The notes beneath the pieces were generated by a model. The model worked only from the letters and a program-made list of their open reading frames with translations, was not told the DNA's origin and did no database searches. This document shows, one piece after another, positions 33,941-45,906 of a DNA stretch of 64,000 nucleotides (position 1 is the first letter of the stretch; each line of letters begins with the position of its first letter). Source of the DNA: Onthophagus taurus. Its lineage: Eukaryota > Arthropoda > Insecta > Coleoptera > Scarabaeidae. Location: positions 9,672,001 to 9,736,000 of the forward strand of contig NC_091973.1 of assembly GCF_036711975.1 (NCBI RefSeq), written 5' to 3'. The position numbers and the translations under genes are program-made.

Positions 33941-35145
33941 TTTTCCCAATTGGTTTATTGTTTCATGTAAATTTGGTAACGGATAATAATCCTTTTTAGT
34001 TATTGCATTCAACCCCCTATAGTCTATGCATACTCTTACTTGTTTTTCCCCATTATCCGATTTCTTTGGTACCATTACCACAGGCGCTGACCACGGAGAA
34101 TTTGATTCCTCAATTACACCTTCTTCCATCATTTTATCGATTTCCTGCTTTAAGGTTTCTCGTTGGCTATGAGGCACTCGATATGGCGCCTTTGAAATAG
34201 GATGCACGGTTTCAGTAACAATTTTATGTTTTACTCCTTTTGTTTATTTAACTTCCCCAAAAAGAAATATATCAGAAATATATTATTAATAAGATTTTTA
34301 ACCTGGTTGGTTTCGTCTTCATTGAGATGTTTAAAATCAAACTGTTCTTCCAACTTCTCCTCGATTGTTGTTATAATATTTATCTGACAAGTTTCTAACG
34401 TCTCTCCCCCATAAATTTTTATTTGAATATCCGAACCCTTAAAAACTTGTTTAATCATAGGTAAAACCATTTTCCATTTTAATCCATCCAACCCACATCC
34501 AATTCTTGGCATGGCTAATTTTTTTATTTGATGTTGGTTACAAAATTTACGCAAATTATTTAGAGTAACTTGCAAATCCCGGTACGATGGTTTCATATAA
34601 TATTTTTCCTTAGTTATTAAATAAAGAATGTATCTATCATTCCTTTTCAAACTTACTATTCCCCTTCATTTTGGTTGTTGCGACTTCCATTTTTCAATCA
34701 CTTGAAATTTTTCTTTAAATGTTTTAGCAATCCCTGCTCCCATTTTTAAATCTCGGCTTACACCATGTGCTAAGCTGTAACCCTCTGGTGCTCTAAATAA
34801 ATTTCCTTCACACTCAGTAAGATTTTCAGGTTTATCAACCCTTTCCCGAATAATTTTATGATAGTTTAATGAACTATCTCCCGATGTATCTAATTTATTC
34901 TCAGATAAGTTAGCAACATTAATATTTTTCCCAATTTTCTCAACTTTTCCCACACAAGTTCCCTTATTCAAGATCAAGGGTGTTGCAGTAACGTTGATCA
35001 GGCGTACTGGACCACTTTGATTTCTATTTGCTCGTGTAACAACACGTGCTGCCATCACCCCATAATTTTTTCTATCGACGGGTTCGATAATTCCGTCCTC
35101 TCCCTCCATTAAATAGTTATGCATTGCTTCACAAATGATTCGCAT
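33941..35145 (-). pseudogene. Gypsy-B pol: protease-RT linker, macro domain, RT start
   Basis: 35145-34830 gives a Gypsy protease-distal linker: DRKNYGVMAARVVTRANRN, GPVRLINVTATPLILNKGT. A macro domain follows in the same frame (34822-34408). Then comes the pre-RT linker FDFKHLNEDETNQVKNLINN. After a small frameshift near 34230 the RT starts: HPISKAPYRVPHSQRETLK, SNSPWSAPVVMVPKKS, VRVCIDYRGLNAITKKDYYP. It is cut at NQLGKS (about 33940) by Mutator-like fragment B. RT active-site residues and integrase are missing. Confidence 0.85.
34408..34822 (-). pseudogene. Macro domain (TARG1/OARD1-like) embedded in Gypsy-B pol
   Basis: CEGNLFRAPEGYSLAHGVS then DLKMGAGIAKTFKEKF, a typical ADP-ribose-binding start (GxGIAxxFK). 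A single TGA (34668-34666) interrupts, and the same frame goes on with VSLKRNDRYILYLITKEKYY, LNNLRKFCNQHQIKKLAMPR, IGCGLDGLKW and IQIKIYGGE. PRIGCGLDxLxW is the signature of OARD1/TARG1, which removes ADP-ribose from acidic residues. About 140 residues, a full-length domain. Function inside a retrotransposon is unknown: it might counter host ADP-ribosylation, but that is speculation. Confidence 0.85.
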
Positions 35146-35359
35146 TAAATAAAATTAATCCCAATAAAAAAAAATAATAATAACCTGGTTACATAACTCT
35201 GGAGAAAAGTTTATATTCCCATTTTGTTTCATTTGCCAAAAACAATATAACAGGAAAACAGTAACACAATATAAATGATAAAAATGAATATATAAAACAA
35301 AAATAATGAAAGGATCAAAATAGTAAATTTATAATAAAATAATCGCTGAAATACAATGT

Positions 35360-35600
35360 TTAATTTTGATTGTTTTCTTCTTTTTTTGTAAAGACAAACA
35401 ATTCTTTAAAGTTTGCTGGCAACGCCATAAGTAAATTAGATTGATCAACTCGCAACATATAACAATACGCTCTGATATGTCCCTCTTTCCAACCATATCT
35501 ACATACTATTTTATTCCGACAATTCTTTTCCAAATGACCCTGTCTATGATATCTGCTACATACTATTTTTAACATAGCTAAATCTCTTTTCCATCTTATT
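35360..35600 (-). pseudogene. Gypsy-B gag zinc knuckles
   Basis: Minus-strand frame CSRYHRQGHLEKNCRNKIVC followed by RYGWKEGHIRAYC: two retroviral CCHC knuckles in which the second Cys of each is changed to Tyr. Same strand and just upstream of the Gypsy-B pol frames. The rest of gag is not recognisable between 35600 and 35690, so it must be largely deleted. Confidence 0.7.
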
Positions 35601-35614
35601 TTATTATGTTATCA

Positions 35615-36480
35615 CTTTCCTTTTTTATTTAAATAATCAGATCTCTTTTATTCACTGAATCATCCCATCCCACACCGCTGCCACCAAATATGTTACCACC
35701 CCCGAGCGCGGGGTGCTAAAAGGGTTGGAACATTTTCAGGGGTTCGGTTCCCCACGAGTCCGCTCTTTCTAAACCCTTGTAACGTGGTAACTATTAATAA
35801 GGGATGTAAACAAAAGAGAAAGAAAAATAAATGATGTTCTTTTTCCTACCTAAATTTATTACAATAAACTATTTACAACAAGTTAAAATTAAAAGCAAAA
35901 GATAAAATAGATAAAATGAACTAAATACATATGAAAATAAACCCCATGAATAATAATTAAAAGATAAAATAAATTCAAATAACCCTCCTAATAAAACAAA
36001 AAAAAACAATAAAAATTATTAATTACTACTTACGTTTAATTTAATCCTATGAAACTATCGTACTCAAAAACTTCACTTCAAAAATTAAAATAAAGAAAAA
36101 TAAAATTGACCTCCCAATTTCTGAAGCTCTTCACCCACTCCCAACTCCTTCTACGGTCCGTACCCAACTCTTTCTCTACTTCCGCTACCCGTGCTATCCT
36201 CCCACTTGACTCCCGTTGTTATAAAAGTTTAGTCATCGAAAGAAAATAAAAAAAATAATTCAATCAACATAATAAAATTTAGATTTTTTTAAGTGGGTTA
36301 TTCCCCTTATTACAGAAATTTAACAAGACACGCAATATGGGGAAAATAAGCGTCGCAGCTGCAATCGTGTTCCCCTCTCCCTACTACTGAACTAGTAGTC
36401 CCACCGCATTCACTCTGTAAAGTGGCGTCACCATTATAATATACCGAACCACATCCGAGCTGAGAGAATCTGTTTTTATT
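35615..36480 (-). other. Probable Gypsy-B 5' leader and LTR
   Basis: On the minus strand an LTR-like end ...GTGGTAACA at 35691 is followed by TTTGGTGGCAGCGGTG, a leader string common in Gypsy elements just after the 5' LTR. The upper LTR boundary is not resolved. 35800-36120 is very A-rich and non-coding. Confidence 0.5.
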
Positions 36481-36962
36481 TCTTAAAAGACGAGATTTTT
36501 AAAATGAGGTTATGTTAAAAGGTTATGTAAAAGAAATGGATCTTTTACTACAATTAAAAAATTTGTAGAAAAACTCTAAATATGAATAAATATTAGTTTG
36601 ATATAATTTTTAATAAATTTAATTAAATTTTTTACATTTCTCAAAAAATATTTAAAAATTTTAAAATCATAAGGGTAATATGATTAGGGTAATATGGCCC
36701 AGTTTCAGTTCAAATGAGTGCAAAAATGTTTAAATCAGGTTTATTCAGAAATCTTAAAAATCTTAAAAATTGGTTCAATATAAAACATTATACTCTTATA
36801 AACAATATTAAAATAAACTATATTCGCTTCCACAACAAGAACTTTAGAACCCTCGAATTGGGCCATATTTCCAACCTTAACTGAAATATGGCCCAGGCAA
36901 TTTTTTAAAGGTCGAATATATGGCCCTATGGTTAAAGTAACCAAAACGAGTATTAAGCGCAT

Positions 36963-37323
36963 TTAGGGCACACAGTCTTCGGTATCTTCTAGCACTAGTC
37001 CCGCACAAACTTCATGTACCCAGGTATTACACTGAATACAACGCCGCATGTCTCGTTCGCAGTCCTCGTCGCATAAAAAACAATACCAAGCTTCTTCATC
37101 GTTCTTATTTTGTTTCTCTTCAATTGGCGGATTTGTTCCCTTTCTAAATAAGTCTGTTTTTAATAGCTGGGCCTTATAATTGACTGCTTTCCTTCGAGGA
37201 TTTTTCGTCTGCTTAGCAGTTGAAAAGTCTGGCGTCTTTAAAATGTCAGCAAATGATTTTTTCTTTGGACTTTTCTTCGGTACAGAAGCGTTTCCCGGTT
37301 AGGCTGTTTCACAGTTATGACAC
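36963..37323 (-). pseudogene. Pogo-like transposase C-terminus with PHD-like finger
   Basis: Continuation of the gene split by the Harbinger-like insertion. The frame reads SPKKKSFADILKTPDFSTAK, then a basic stretch, then WYCFLCDEDCERDMRRC and CNTWVHEVCAGL, ending VP-stop at 36963. This Cys4-His-Cys3-like finger closes many insect pogo/Tigger-type transposases (DDE_1). 36480-36960 beyond it contains several copies of ATATGGCCC, with no gene. Confidence 0.78.
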
Positions 37324-37326
37324 TAA

Positions 37327-38675
37327 GGGCCGCAGAGACGATTCTACATCATGTAGATTCTACAATTGTAGACCAAGAATCGGTTCGGACGAGCTCAGCA
37401 TCTGGGCGATCGACGTCGTCTCGACTCACGCTAGGCGTATAGCAATTGATAGCAATGAATCTATCACACTTTAAAGAAAGCGTTCGTATGTTTCGTTCAT
37501 TTTTCGAAATGAGAAAAAAATTATAATTAAAAAAAAAAAGATTTTACTTTTAAAACCATATTTTTTATTATGTTATTAGTATTAACAGCAGAATATTTTA
37601 ATTTTTATTATACTTTTTGTTTAAATTTAACACTCCATGGGTATTACAATAATATGTAGGAACACATATTTAATAAAACAGATAAGAAACCGAAGATTCT
37701 ATTCTTCACAATTTATTTATTTACATATTTGTTCTGTATATCTTGTAGTTTTTCGATAGTGTTTGTGGTTTTGTTGTAATAAGTGTTCAGTATTAGCGTT
37801 ATTTTTTCTATTTGTAGAGTAGGTACTTTGTTTTCATTATTATATTCGGTATATACATTTTTTTTTAAGTTTAGTGTAATTTCAATTATTTTTGTATTTT
37901 CGTAGTGTAGCCTATTGTTATTTCTTTGTTTTATTTCTACTTTTGTAAAGTAATTAATATTAATTTTTATTAATTTTTACTGTTTTGTAGTGTAGGTATT
38001 TTTCATATTGGATTTCTTTTATTTATTTTTAAGTGTTTGCTATTACTTTTAATAATTTTTTGTTTTTGTAGTGCAGGTGCTATTTATATTTTTTGAGTTT
38101 TTTTATTATTAAGACGACGATTTTAACGAGTTCATCGAACACATATATGAAGACCAACTTTTAATATATTTTTTTCCAACTTTTTTTTTAATAACATTAT
38201 TTTTGTGTTGTTTGAATACTTACCTGTAATTTTGAGGAGTATTTTTACATCAATAATATTGATACCCGATATACAGAATTAAAACAAATATGTAAATAAA
38301 TAAATTGTGAAGGGTAGAATGTTCGGTTTCTTATCTGTGTTATTAAATATGGGTTCCTACATATTATTCTAATACCCATGAAATGTTAAATTTTAAACGA
38401 AAAGTATAATAAAAATATTCTGCCGTTAATATTAATAACATAATAAAAAATATGGTTTTAAAACTAAAACAATCTTTTTTAATTATAATTTTTTTCTCAT
38501 TACGAAAAATAAACCAAACATACAAACACTTTCTTAAAGTGCGATAGATTCATTGCTATGCACCTGGCGTGAGTCGAGACGACGTCGATCGCCTGGATGC
38601 CGAGCTCGTCCGAACAGATTCTCGGTCTACAATTGTAGAATCTACATGATGTAGAATCGTCTCTGAATGCGGCCC
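37327..38675. mobile_element. PIF/Harbinger-like fold-back element, 1349 bp
   Basis: Inverted arms of about 400 bp (37327-37740 and 38270-38675) begin GGGCCGCAGAGACGATTC on the left and GGGCCGCATTCAGAGACG on the right arm read inward. They are flanked by TAA (37324-37326, 38676-38678). A 3-bp TWA duplication and GGGCC ends indicate PIF/Harbinger. The 530-bp centre is AT-rich and non-coding, so the copy is non-autonomous. Each arm also has a short internal palindrome (TCTACATCATGTAGA). Confidence 0.82.
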
Positions 38676-38678
38676 TAA

Positions 38679-39900
38679 GTATCTTTATCTTTGGTGTAGC
38701 AGAATCGGTTTCCTTGTTGGCATTGGTCTATGAGGAAAAACCAGGACTAGGTTCATGTGATGATTTATCCGTAGAAATCGGGCCTCCTTTTTGCTTAAAA
38801 TGAATCAGTGGGATATCGTCTTCATCATCAGATTTTTTTGGTTCTGCTTTAGTTTCTTGCTGTTTGTGTGTAAGAAGTGACGGACTAAAAGCATTTTCTG
38901 GGATGACTGATGGGTCGAATGGGTGTATCCCTGTTGCTCGAAAACCATTTTGGATGTTTGAAATTGACATACATTGTTGCCAGACTTTATTGAAGACAAT
39001 CCCGAATCTATCCTTCTTTAGAGTTCGGCAAGGAACATTTGTTGCTTCCCAGTAATTCAGCAGTTCGGTGTCCCAATAATGTTCAAAGGATCGGAAAATA
39101 GCCTTGTCTAGTGGTTGCAATTCGTGGGTTGTATTTGATGGTAAGCAGTACAAGGACACATCCAACTTTTCCGCTTCTTCAACAATGGAGATATCTAGGT
39201 GACAGGAAGCACCATCAATGACTAAAAACTCTTCCTGCTGGCTTGAATTTTGCAAAATGTTGTAGCCAAACAATAAATAACTCCCTAGTAATGCTCCCTT
39301 TTGCAGACATTTGAACAGTGGAACTAGGGGGAAGGTTGTCTGAGTAGGTATCGTTTTTTCTTAAACCTTTGAAAATAATCATTGGTGGTACCGCTTGTCC
39401 CAGTGCGTTGACACAAGCTTCTACTGTCACGTTTTCAGCATGTTCATTGGCTAGTAACTGAATTCGGTGCTCTCCCTTTTCTGCTAAAACCTTGTGTGCA
39501 TGGTGCAAAGTTAATCTGCAACCTTTTCATCTAAGTTGTAAATAAATTGGGGCGAATGTTTTAGATTTAATTCGCGTAAAACGGTATCTAAAAAATACTT
39601 GGAGAAAATAAGTCCACTGATTTTTGCGACAGTAGTTAATTTCCTAAAATTCGTACTTTCCTATGTGGTTTTCCGCTTGATATGGGAATTTTCTTTCTAC
39701 CATCATGAAATTCTTCCCATTTCAGATTTCTAAAAATTTTCATTTTTATAATTAGTTTTACCATTTGTTTTCTATGGTCTATACAATTTTCTTCGGCATA
39801 TAACTATGGCAAGTCGTTCATTAAATCCTTTTCTATATTTTTTACAACATGTTCACTTAATTTGTACTGTTCGTAGAGCATTAAATCTATTTAAAATGTA
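38679..39900 (-). pseudogene. Pogo-like (Tigger/jerky-type) transposase, DDE domain
   Basis: Near 39540 FIYNLDEKG carries the first catalytic Asp. ALGQAVPPMIIFKGLRKND and ELFIVWLQHFAKF follow. After a frameshift at about 39260 FLVIDGASCHLD (second Asp), SLYCLPSNTTHELQPLDKAI (third Asp) and FRATGIHPFDPSV run to 38728. Upstream, FRNLKWEEFHDGRKKIP lies in a broken N-terminal part. A stop at FSS separates it from KETDSATPKIKIL, which meets the Harbinger-like insertion. An old, inactive copy. Confidence 0.85.
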
Positions 39901-40340
39901 TGTGGTGGTGTTAATAAAGCTCTCAGTGAGTCTTCTTAAGAGTTGTGTATCAGTGGAACAGCCATAATTTTTATTCAAAATAAAAAATTCGTTTTCTTCA
40001 AACGCATCATTTGAATCTTTTACTAAATCAGATCAACATTGCTCGCAGGTTGTTTTGTCAAAAATTTTGTGGAATATATAACCTGCAACATACGCTGTCG
40101 TACAACTTTCCAATGTATTTTTTTTTTTGGCCACTGCTACATGGAATTACTTCGTTGGTGTCGTCGACATTTACATCTTTCTGAGGAAGAGTCAAGTGAC
40201 ACGTGGCAATTTTCTGTTCTTCTGCTACTTGGTTTTCTTTTTCAGCATCCATCAGTTGCTCTTTATCTGATCCAGACAATATCAGTACAATGGCCTCATA
40301 TCGTCCCCCTCTTCTGGTACATCACCTCTCCGTTGTCCCA
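39901..40340. other. Unassigned stretch
   Basis: A minus-strand frame at 40279-40058 (starting MSGSDKEQLMDAEKENQ) is open for 73 codons. It has no motif I recognise and may be the C-terminal tail of the DUF4780 protein or the 5' part of the pogo-like gene. Confidence 0.3.
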
Positions 40341-41492
40341 TCATTTTGGCGTCGAGGTGTCAATGTCAGCGACCATGTCTGCAGGTGGCGAATCCAAAAT
40401 GGACTCATCAGCCACCTCAGGGAGGGCTGGAGAGCCTGGCGTTGAAGGTGACAAGTTGACGATTGTGACGTCGTCTTCCTTGGCGGACGGTGCGTCAGCG
40501 ACATCCATTTCTTTCACCGCTTTGTGGGTCCTAGTTGTAACTGGGTCTTCAGCTACCGGGTAGGAGTCGACCTTCACGGTCCTCTCTCACCTCGAAACGG
40601 AAAAGGCAGCAATTACGGATGTCAAGGTGCTTGTTTTGTCCAATCAAGATAGCTAGGGTACGTTCTTTACCCTTGATTTCAACTCCCTTGTCCGGGATCC
40701 AGAGCTGGACTCTGGATAAGGCCGGAAGTTCGGAGTCTTTTACCACGCTCAGCCTTCAAGGGGTGGGAGCGAGTTAACCTCCGCCTTTAACCATTCCAAC
40801 GAATGATCATTATTACAGGCGATCTTTAGGACCTGACCTGTATAAGTCATCGCGGAAAAGGTCGGCGTCCTCTTCAGGTTTATCAATGTTGATGCAGATG
40901 TCTCGAGCGAGCGCCTGCACCAGATTGTCTTTAATGGTATCAGCTTCCTCCTCGGTAAGTTTACCGAGTTGGTTGAGGCCGTTGATAATCGCAACTTTAA
41001 GGTGCCCTAAAAGCGCATCCTTATAGTCGGTCGTCTTGCGAGCCGCTTTCCCCTGAGGCCTGTCCTGCCTCGGCCTCTTCGTCACCTTCACAGAAGGTTC
41101 AGAAGAGTTGGCGGATCTCAGCTTCTTGGGACCTGCACCAGCCTCACCCCGGGTTCGGGCGTCGACCTCTCGACTGCGGCGGCCGCGCCCTTGAGTCGAC
41201 CTGTCCCCTTGCTTGCGGCGGTCGAATTCTTTTCGGGACAGCCAGGCCACTAGTCGATTGTGGCGGTCGCGCTGTGGGTGGGGGCCGTACCGGCCTCCTC
41301 TTCCCTAGGGATCCTCCGACTCATTGTCTCGGCGCCGCGAGACCGATGGCGGCGGTTACGACGGCGGACCTCAGTGAAGTTCTGCGCGTCGTCCGACCTT
41401 GCCGGCGGCGGCGGCGGCTCATCGACCCCTGAGGGCGCACCACCAGCAAGTGGAGTGAGATTTTTGCTCTTAGAAGAGCTCATCATGCCCAA
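40341..41492 (-). pseudogene. DUF4780 transposon-associated protein
   Basis: N-terminus (41492) MMSSSKSKNLTPLAGG with a proline run and Arg-rich stretch. Next comes DYKDALLGHLKVAIINGLNQ. The DUF4780 core is spread over three frames: LKIACNNDHSLEWLKAEVNS, VQLWIPDKGVEIKGKERTLA, ILIGQNKHLDIRN. An acidic tail (DESILDSPPADMVADID) follows. GC content is far above the surroundings. DUF4780 occurs almost only in insect mobile-element proteins; its role is not established. Confidence 0.75.
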
Positions 41493-41665
41493 TTGGTTAT
41501 TTAAACTTTATAAAAAAAGAAACCGGGGTTAGCTTGACGAGATGTCAATATATCGTTCCGAGTCGTAACTCGGAGTTCCTCATCCCAACATTTCGTCTTG
41601 TTTGACCTATGTAAAATTAAAATAAAGAATTGCACTTTTTGTAATGGATAGTTTATTATATTTTC

Positions 41666-41708
41666 GTTCTACCGGTTTCGACTCAAACTTAGAGTCATCT
41701 TCAGGAAC
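41666..41708 (-). ncRNA. Hammerhead-ribozyme-like motif (solo Penelope terminal repeat)
   Basis: Minus strand: stem I GUUC, CUGAAGA, U, stem II GACUC-UAAGUUU-GAGUC, GAAA, palindromic CCGG overlapping the cleavage triplet GUA, then stem I GAAC. All core positions (CUGANGA, GAAA, NUH) are intact. The short self-complementary stem III implies action as a dimer. Surrounding 41520-41790 has no coding sequence. Confidence 0.72.
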
Positions 41709-41789
41709 ACGTCACAATTTGAACTAAAACCATGGTATTATTGAACATTTGTTCGTGATTAAAAAAAGCAGTAAGGAACTTATCAAGAA

Positions 41790-42690
41790 CTTAATAATTG
41801 CGTAATTATAGGTGGATGTGATGATCGATGAATTGCCTGACAAGATGTAGAATTGTTCACATTCATTACATTTCATTGTCGTGGAAAAGAATTGAGCAGT
41901 AATGGCACACGTAAGTCAGCTAAATCTTCTAAGAATTTGCTTCAAGTCGCCCCTCGTACGAATACAGTGGCTTTACATTTTTTGGCACACAAGCTGACAT
42001 CCAAATCTTAAAAAATTTTTTTCCAAAGAGATTTCTTTGGTAATAACTTTCCGCTATCATTACTGTACATCTGATCTTTATATCGAGTGAAAAAGGTTTT
42101 TAAATAATCAAAATTTACCGTTTGCGGTCGTAAATCACGAAGGAGTTAATGCTGGCCATGTTCACTATCCCGTAGAATACACACAGAGGCCACCCCTTCT
42201 CGTTTTCCTATTGCAGTTCAGTTGGAGTACATTTGATCGAATGTGTCGAAACCAGATTTAGTCTCATTATAGTTCTGAACAATTAACATGCATTGTAGAT
42301 AGTAGCAATACTACTCTCTGTTTCTTTGGCACATACGAAACTAATACCCTTTTTGGTCAAAACCGAACATAGAGGTTTTTGCATTTCGCTGCTTTATGGC
42401 CAACAGTTCTGGAGGAATTTCCTTTTTATTCTTTGGTAATGTCTCAATTATTGTAAGTTTGTAAGGATCTTGGAGTAATTTATCTGCTAAACTGACGGAT
42501 GTAAACCGTCCATGGTTACATTCCTATTAGTTCCATGGACAGATTTTGTAAGTTCCTTCACAAAGTAGGTACCGAGCGGTAAACGTTTCGTATAGCTAAC
42601 TTTTCCTAGATATGGAATAGCATTCACCATACAGCTTGTCGAAGAGTCACACATTACAATTTTTATACCATACTTTGAAGTTAATTAAAA
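41790..42690 (-). pseudogene. piggyBac-3 transposase remnant (middle and C-terminus)
   Basis: From about 42690: KYGIKIVMCDSST, NAIPYLGKVSYTKRLPLGTY, FVKELTKSVHGTNRNVTMDG (second Asp region). In other frames follow DKLLQDPYKLTIIETLPKNK, KEIPPELLAIKQRNAKTSMF, WPLCVFYGIVNMASINSFVI and a Cys-containing tail (CVPKNVKPLY). Many stops. The N-terminus and the first catalytic Asp are missing; the upper end abuts the PLE-B terminal repeat. Confidence 0.8.
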
Positions 42691-42759
42691 CGGAGTAACA
42701 GTCGCTACACGTTAGGAACGAGGAAAAATAATCTCAGGAAACGCGACCAATTTTTCTAG

Positions 42760-44263
42760 GATTTCAGTAAAACAGCCTCCTTTTTTCTCTACCAAGCTTT
42801 CGGAATCTTTTTTATTCCTTCATCAGGGTTACTGAACAAAAGAAAACAAGGCAATGAACAACAAAATTGATCTAAAATTAAATTAATCTACTTACAAATG
42901 GAAAGCGATTTAATCAGCTCAGGCGACATAGGCATTCAATCACCTCCAAAAGCGTCAAAAAACAGATTTTATTGTTAACAAAGAACCAACTTTAACTCCA
43001 AAGTAAACCGAACACGTTAAAATCTTTTATAAACCAAAATGGCTGTGACTTTGAAGAAGTCAAACGTTACAACTAAAGCGTTGAAAAATAAAAACCACAA
43101 AAACTTGACTTGAACATTTACACCAGTCACCCAACAGAGACGATGCACAACAATTTTCAAAAGTGAATTAAATGAAATACAAAACACGAAATTTAAAAAT
43201 TATATAAGAAAGTTAAAAAGTATAAATTTTTTCATAAAACCTACGTTAAATTTATACACAATAATGTCTTTAGAAAAAAAAAGATGTTTCATTAACATTG
43301 GATTTATCTTGAGACTGCCAATTATTGGATAAAATGTAACTATAAATTGAGCTTAAATTATCGATATCAGTTCTAAAGTTGACGGATTTTATTTCTTTGT
43401 TAATATAGACTATCTCTAAAAATAACCTTTTTGGTATACTTGTTCCCTTTCTATGATAGTTGTATTGTTAAAATCAAAATGATGACCTTCATTAACACCA
43501 TGGGTCACTAAAGCACTTTTTCTCTCATTTCTGGCTACGCAATCTCTTTTATGTTGGTTAATTCTGTTCGAAAGATACTGTGTAGTGGTACCGATATATG
43601 CACCATTATAATTATTACAAGGTATTCTGTAAATTACGTGAGACTGGTCTAGAAGGGGAACAGGATCCTTAGTTTTAGAGAACAAACAAGAAAGAGGTCT
43701 ACCATTGCATTTTGCAAATTTTATAGTCAGTCTTCAGAACACACATCAACTGAGGTGTTAAGTTGGGAACGAAGGGGATCCTCATGTATCTAAAACTAGG
43801 AACAACTGAGAGGTTATCTTGAGAACCGTTAGGATTGTCTGCATTACTGAGATTAACAGTAGGTGACTGAAAATTATTGTTTTGATTGAGTATACCAAGC
43901 AAGAGACCACGAGGATAACCGTTGTTCAAGAAAATATTATGAAGCTTTTTTAACTTTACTCTGTTACACATTGCCACGACAACATTGATTTTTTGATTAA
44001 TAGGGTGGTTAGAATGATAGTTAATGTATCTCCCAGAGTATGTGGGTTTAGTGTACCAATTCAAAATGATGTTTTGGTTGGGTTCACGCATAACCCTGGT
44101 ATCAAGAAAGGGGACTTATGATCCAACCTCTGTCTCTACAGTGAACTGAAGGTGTTGATCAAAGCTATTGAAAACTCTGAGGACAGTGTCAACGAAATAG
44201 GAAGGAACTGAGCAAATGATATCATCAACATACTTAAAAATGAAAGGAAAAGTACGTTCAGAT
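42760..44263 (-). mobile_element. PLE-B: Penelope-like element, RT end, GIY-YIG and terminal repeat
   Basis: RT C-terminus 44255-43699: FIFKYVDDIICSVPSYFVDT (YVDD active site), LQFTVETE, VPFLDT, ILNWYTKPTYSGRYINYHSN. GIY-YIG 43685-43416: HVIYRIPCNNYNGAYIGTTT, YLSNRINQHKRDC, HGVNEGHHFDF. One stop lies between VGS and VPFLDT, plus a frameshift before the endonuclease. 42760-43410 is non-coding terminal repeat with a hammerhead motif. The 5' half of RT is absent. Confidence 0.87.
42791..42830 (-). ncRNA. Hammerhead-ribozyme-like motif in PLE-B repeat
   Basis: Minus strand: stem I AACC, CUGAUGA, A, stem II GGAAU-AAAAAAG-AUUCC, GAAA, GC, triplet CUU, then GGU pairing with ACC of stem I. The core is intact. 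The same one-nucleotide spacer before stem II as in the other copies. Confidence 0.65.
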
Positions 44264-44265
44264 TA

Positions 44266-44616
44266 TACAGGGTGTACTCGTGAATTATTTCCAACAGTGT
44301 AATTGCTGACGCTTCATGTTCGACATTACAGTAGTTAAGGGTCGGCTACATTTGGTAACAATACAGGTGTGTACAATTTGGCGAATAATCAACACATAGT
44401 GACAATCTTCAGTTAATTCAAAACCGAAAAGTCTAATGTTAAAATGTTGTAACATACTTCGTATGCCTTCAGGTAGAAGTACTTGAAAACGTATACATTG
44501 AATGATTATTTGTATCAAAATAATTCATGTTGAAAAATAATACAAGTAAATTTTATTAATTTTAATTAATAATAAAAATTTAACTCAACAATTAATGCAT
44601 TTGTACACATCCTGTA
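44266..44616. mobile_element. Short mariner-type MITE (351 bp)
   Basis: TIRs TACAGGGTGTAC (44266) and, reverse-complemented, TACAGGATGTGTAC (44616), with TA on both sides. TACAGGGTGT is a frequent mariner terminus. No transposase. It sits at the truncation point of PLE-B. Confidence 0.65.
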
Positions 44617-45906
44617 TAAGCGTACTATTTATTATAATATATTTAATTTATATTCTATAATATTTTAATTTTTGGTTGTACTCTTGAATTAATTACTCTT
44701 TGAATTTACTTCAAATTTTTGTTATTTTTTTGTAAATGTTCATATCATAATTAAATAATTAAAACGAAATGTAAGAATTCGGATAGATATGTTACTCGCA
44801 ATACTTAATACATAACTTTCGGGTTTTGCCGTGCGTCTTTTAAGAAAATGTTTGACGTTTCGGATGCGTCCGGTGTGAAGCCGGAGGAGGTCACCGTATT
44901 CACCACCATCTTCCATGATCTGCTAAGCTCCCAGCCATCTTCTCTGTTAACGTTGTTTCTATGTCGATGGATTTCTATTGCTTCTCTTGTCAGTCTTTGG
45001 TAATATCTGTTGTCCCTAGCCAGTACTTTTCTTTGTTCGAAGTCTATTCGGTGTCCCTCTGCATGGCAATGTTCCACAAGCGCTAACTGTTGGATCTTCT
45101 TCAACCTTACATCTCTTTCATGCTCTTTGATGCGGCACTCGACGTTGTGTCCAGTTTGGCCAACGTAAACCTTCCCACAACTACACGATAGTCGGTAGAC
45201 TCCCGCTCCTTTTAATGGAGTTAGTTTGTCTGGCAATTCGTTCCGTCACACCTGAAACATAGGGAAGACAGATAAATTCAAGTGGTTTTGTACTTACCGC
45301 GTCCTCTTTCTGCTTTCGCTGCTTGATGGCCCGGTTGATGTCCCTCGAAGTGTATCCGTTCTTCTGCAGCACGCCTCGTAGAAAGTGTTGCTCCTTCTTC
45401 AAGTTATCTCCTTCACATATTCTCGCTGCTCGTTGATATAAAGTACGGATCACGGGCCTCTTCTGTTGGGGATAATTATGTGATGATGCCTGGAGATACC
45501 TGTTGGTATGGGTCTTGGTTTTGGTTTCCATTGGCTCTTCTTCAAAGCGTCTTCTTCGAATAATTCCATGTAGAAATTAGTTATAACTGGCGATAATGGA
45601 GATCCCATGGCTGCCAAAAATTCTCCTTTTCAGCTGAAATACGTCGACGTAAAAAACAGTACCCCACTAGATCTGGTACGTATTCTAGTAATCCCTCGGT
45701 AATGAGCTTCTGGCGGAGGCCAGCCACAGCATCCTTAACTGTTACCCTGGTAAAAAGAGACTCAACATCGAAACTTACCAAAATATCCTCAGCATCTAGC
45801 TTTATACCTTTTACCGATTCCACAACATGTGTAGAATCCCTGACATATGATTCCGTGTTCCCTGTAAAAGGAGACAGAATCTTTGCGAGATATTTGGCCA
45901 ACTAAT

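Noticed and set aside
41250..41532. GC-rich plus-strand frame of 90 codons
   Set aside because: Shadow of the DUF4780 N-terminal coding sequence on the minus strand.
41548..41590. Hairpin TTCCGAGTCGTAACTCGGA as another hammerhead
   Set aside because: Stem II-like hairpin, but the box reads AUGAGGA and no GAAA follows; only a degenerate resemblance.
44826..44870. Hammerhead at the end of PLE-C
   Set aside because: GAAACGUCAAAC is present but no CUGANGA lies upstream. It is the 3' half only, overlapping the coding end.
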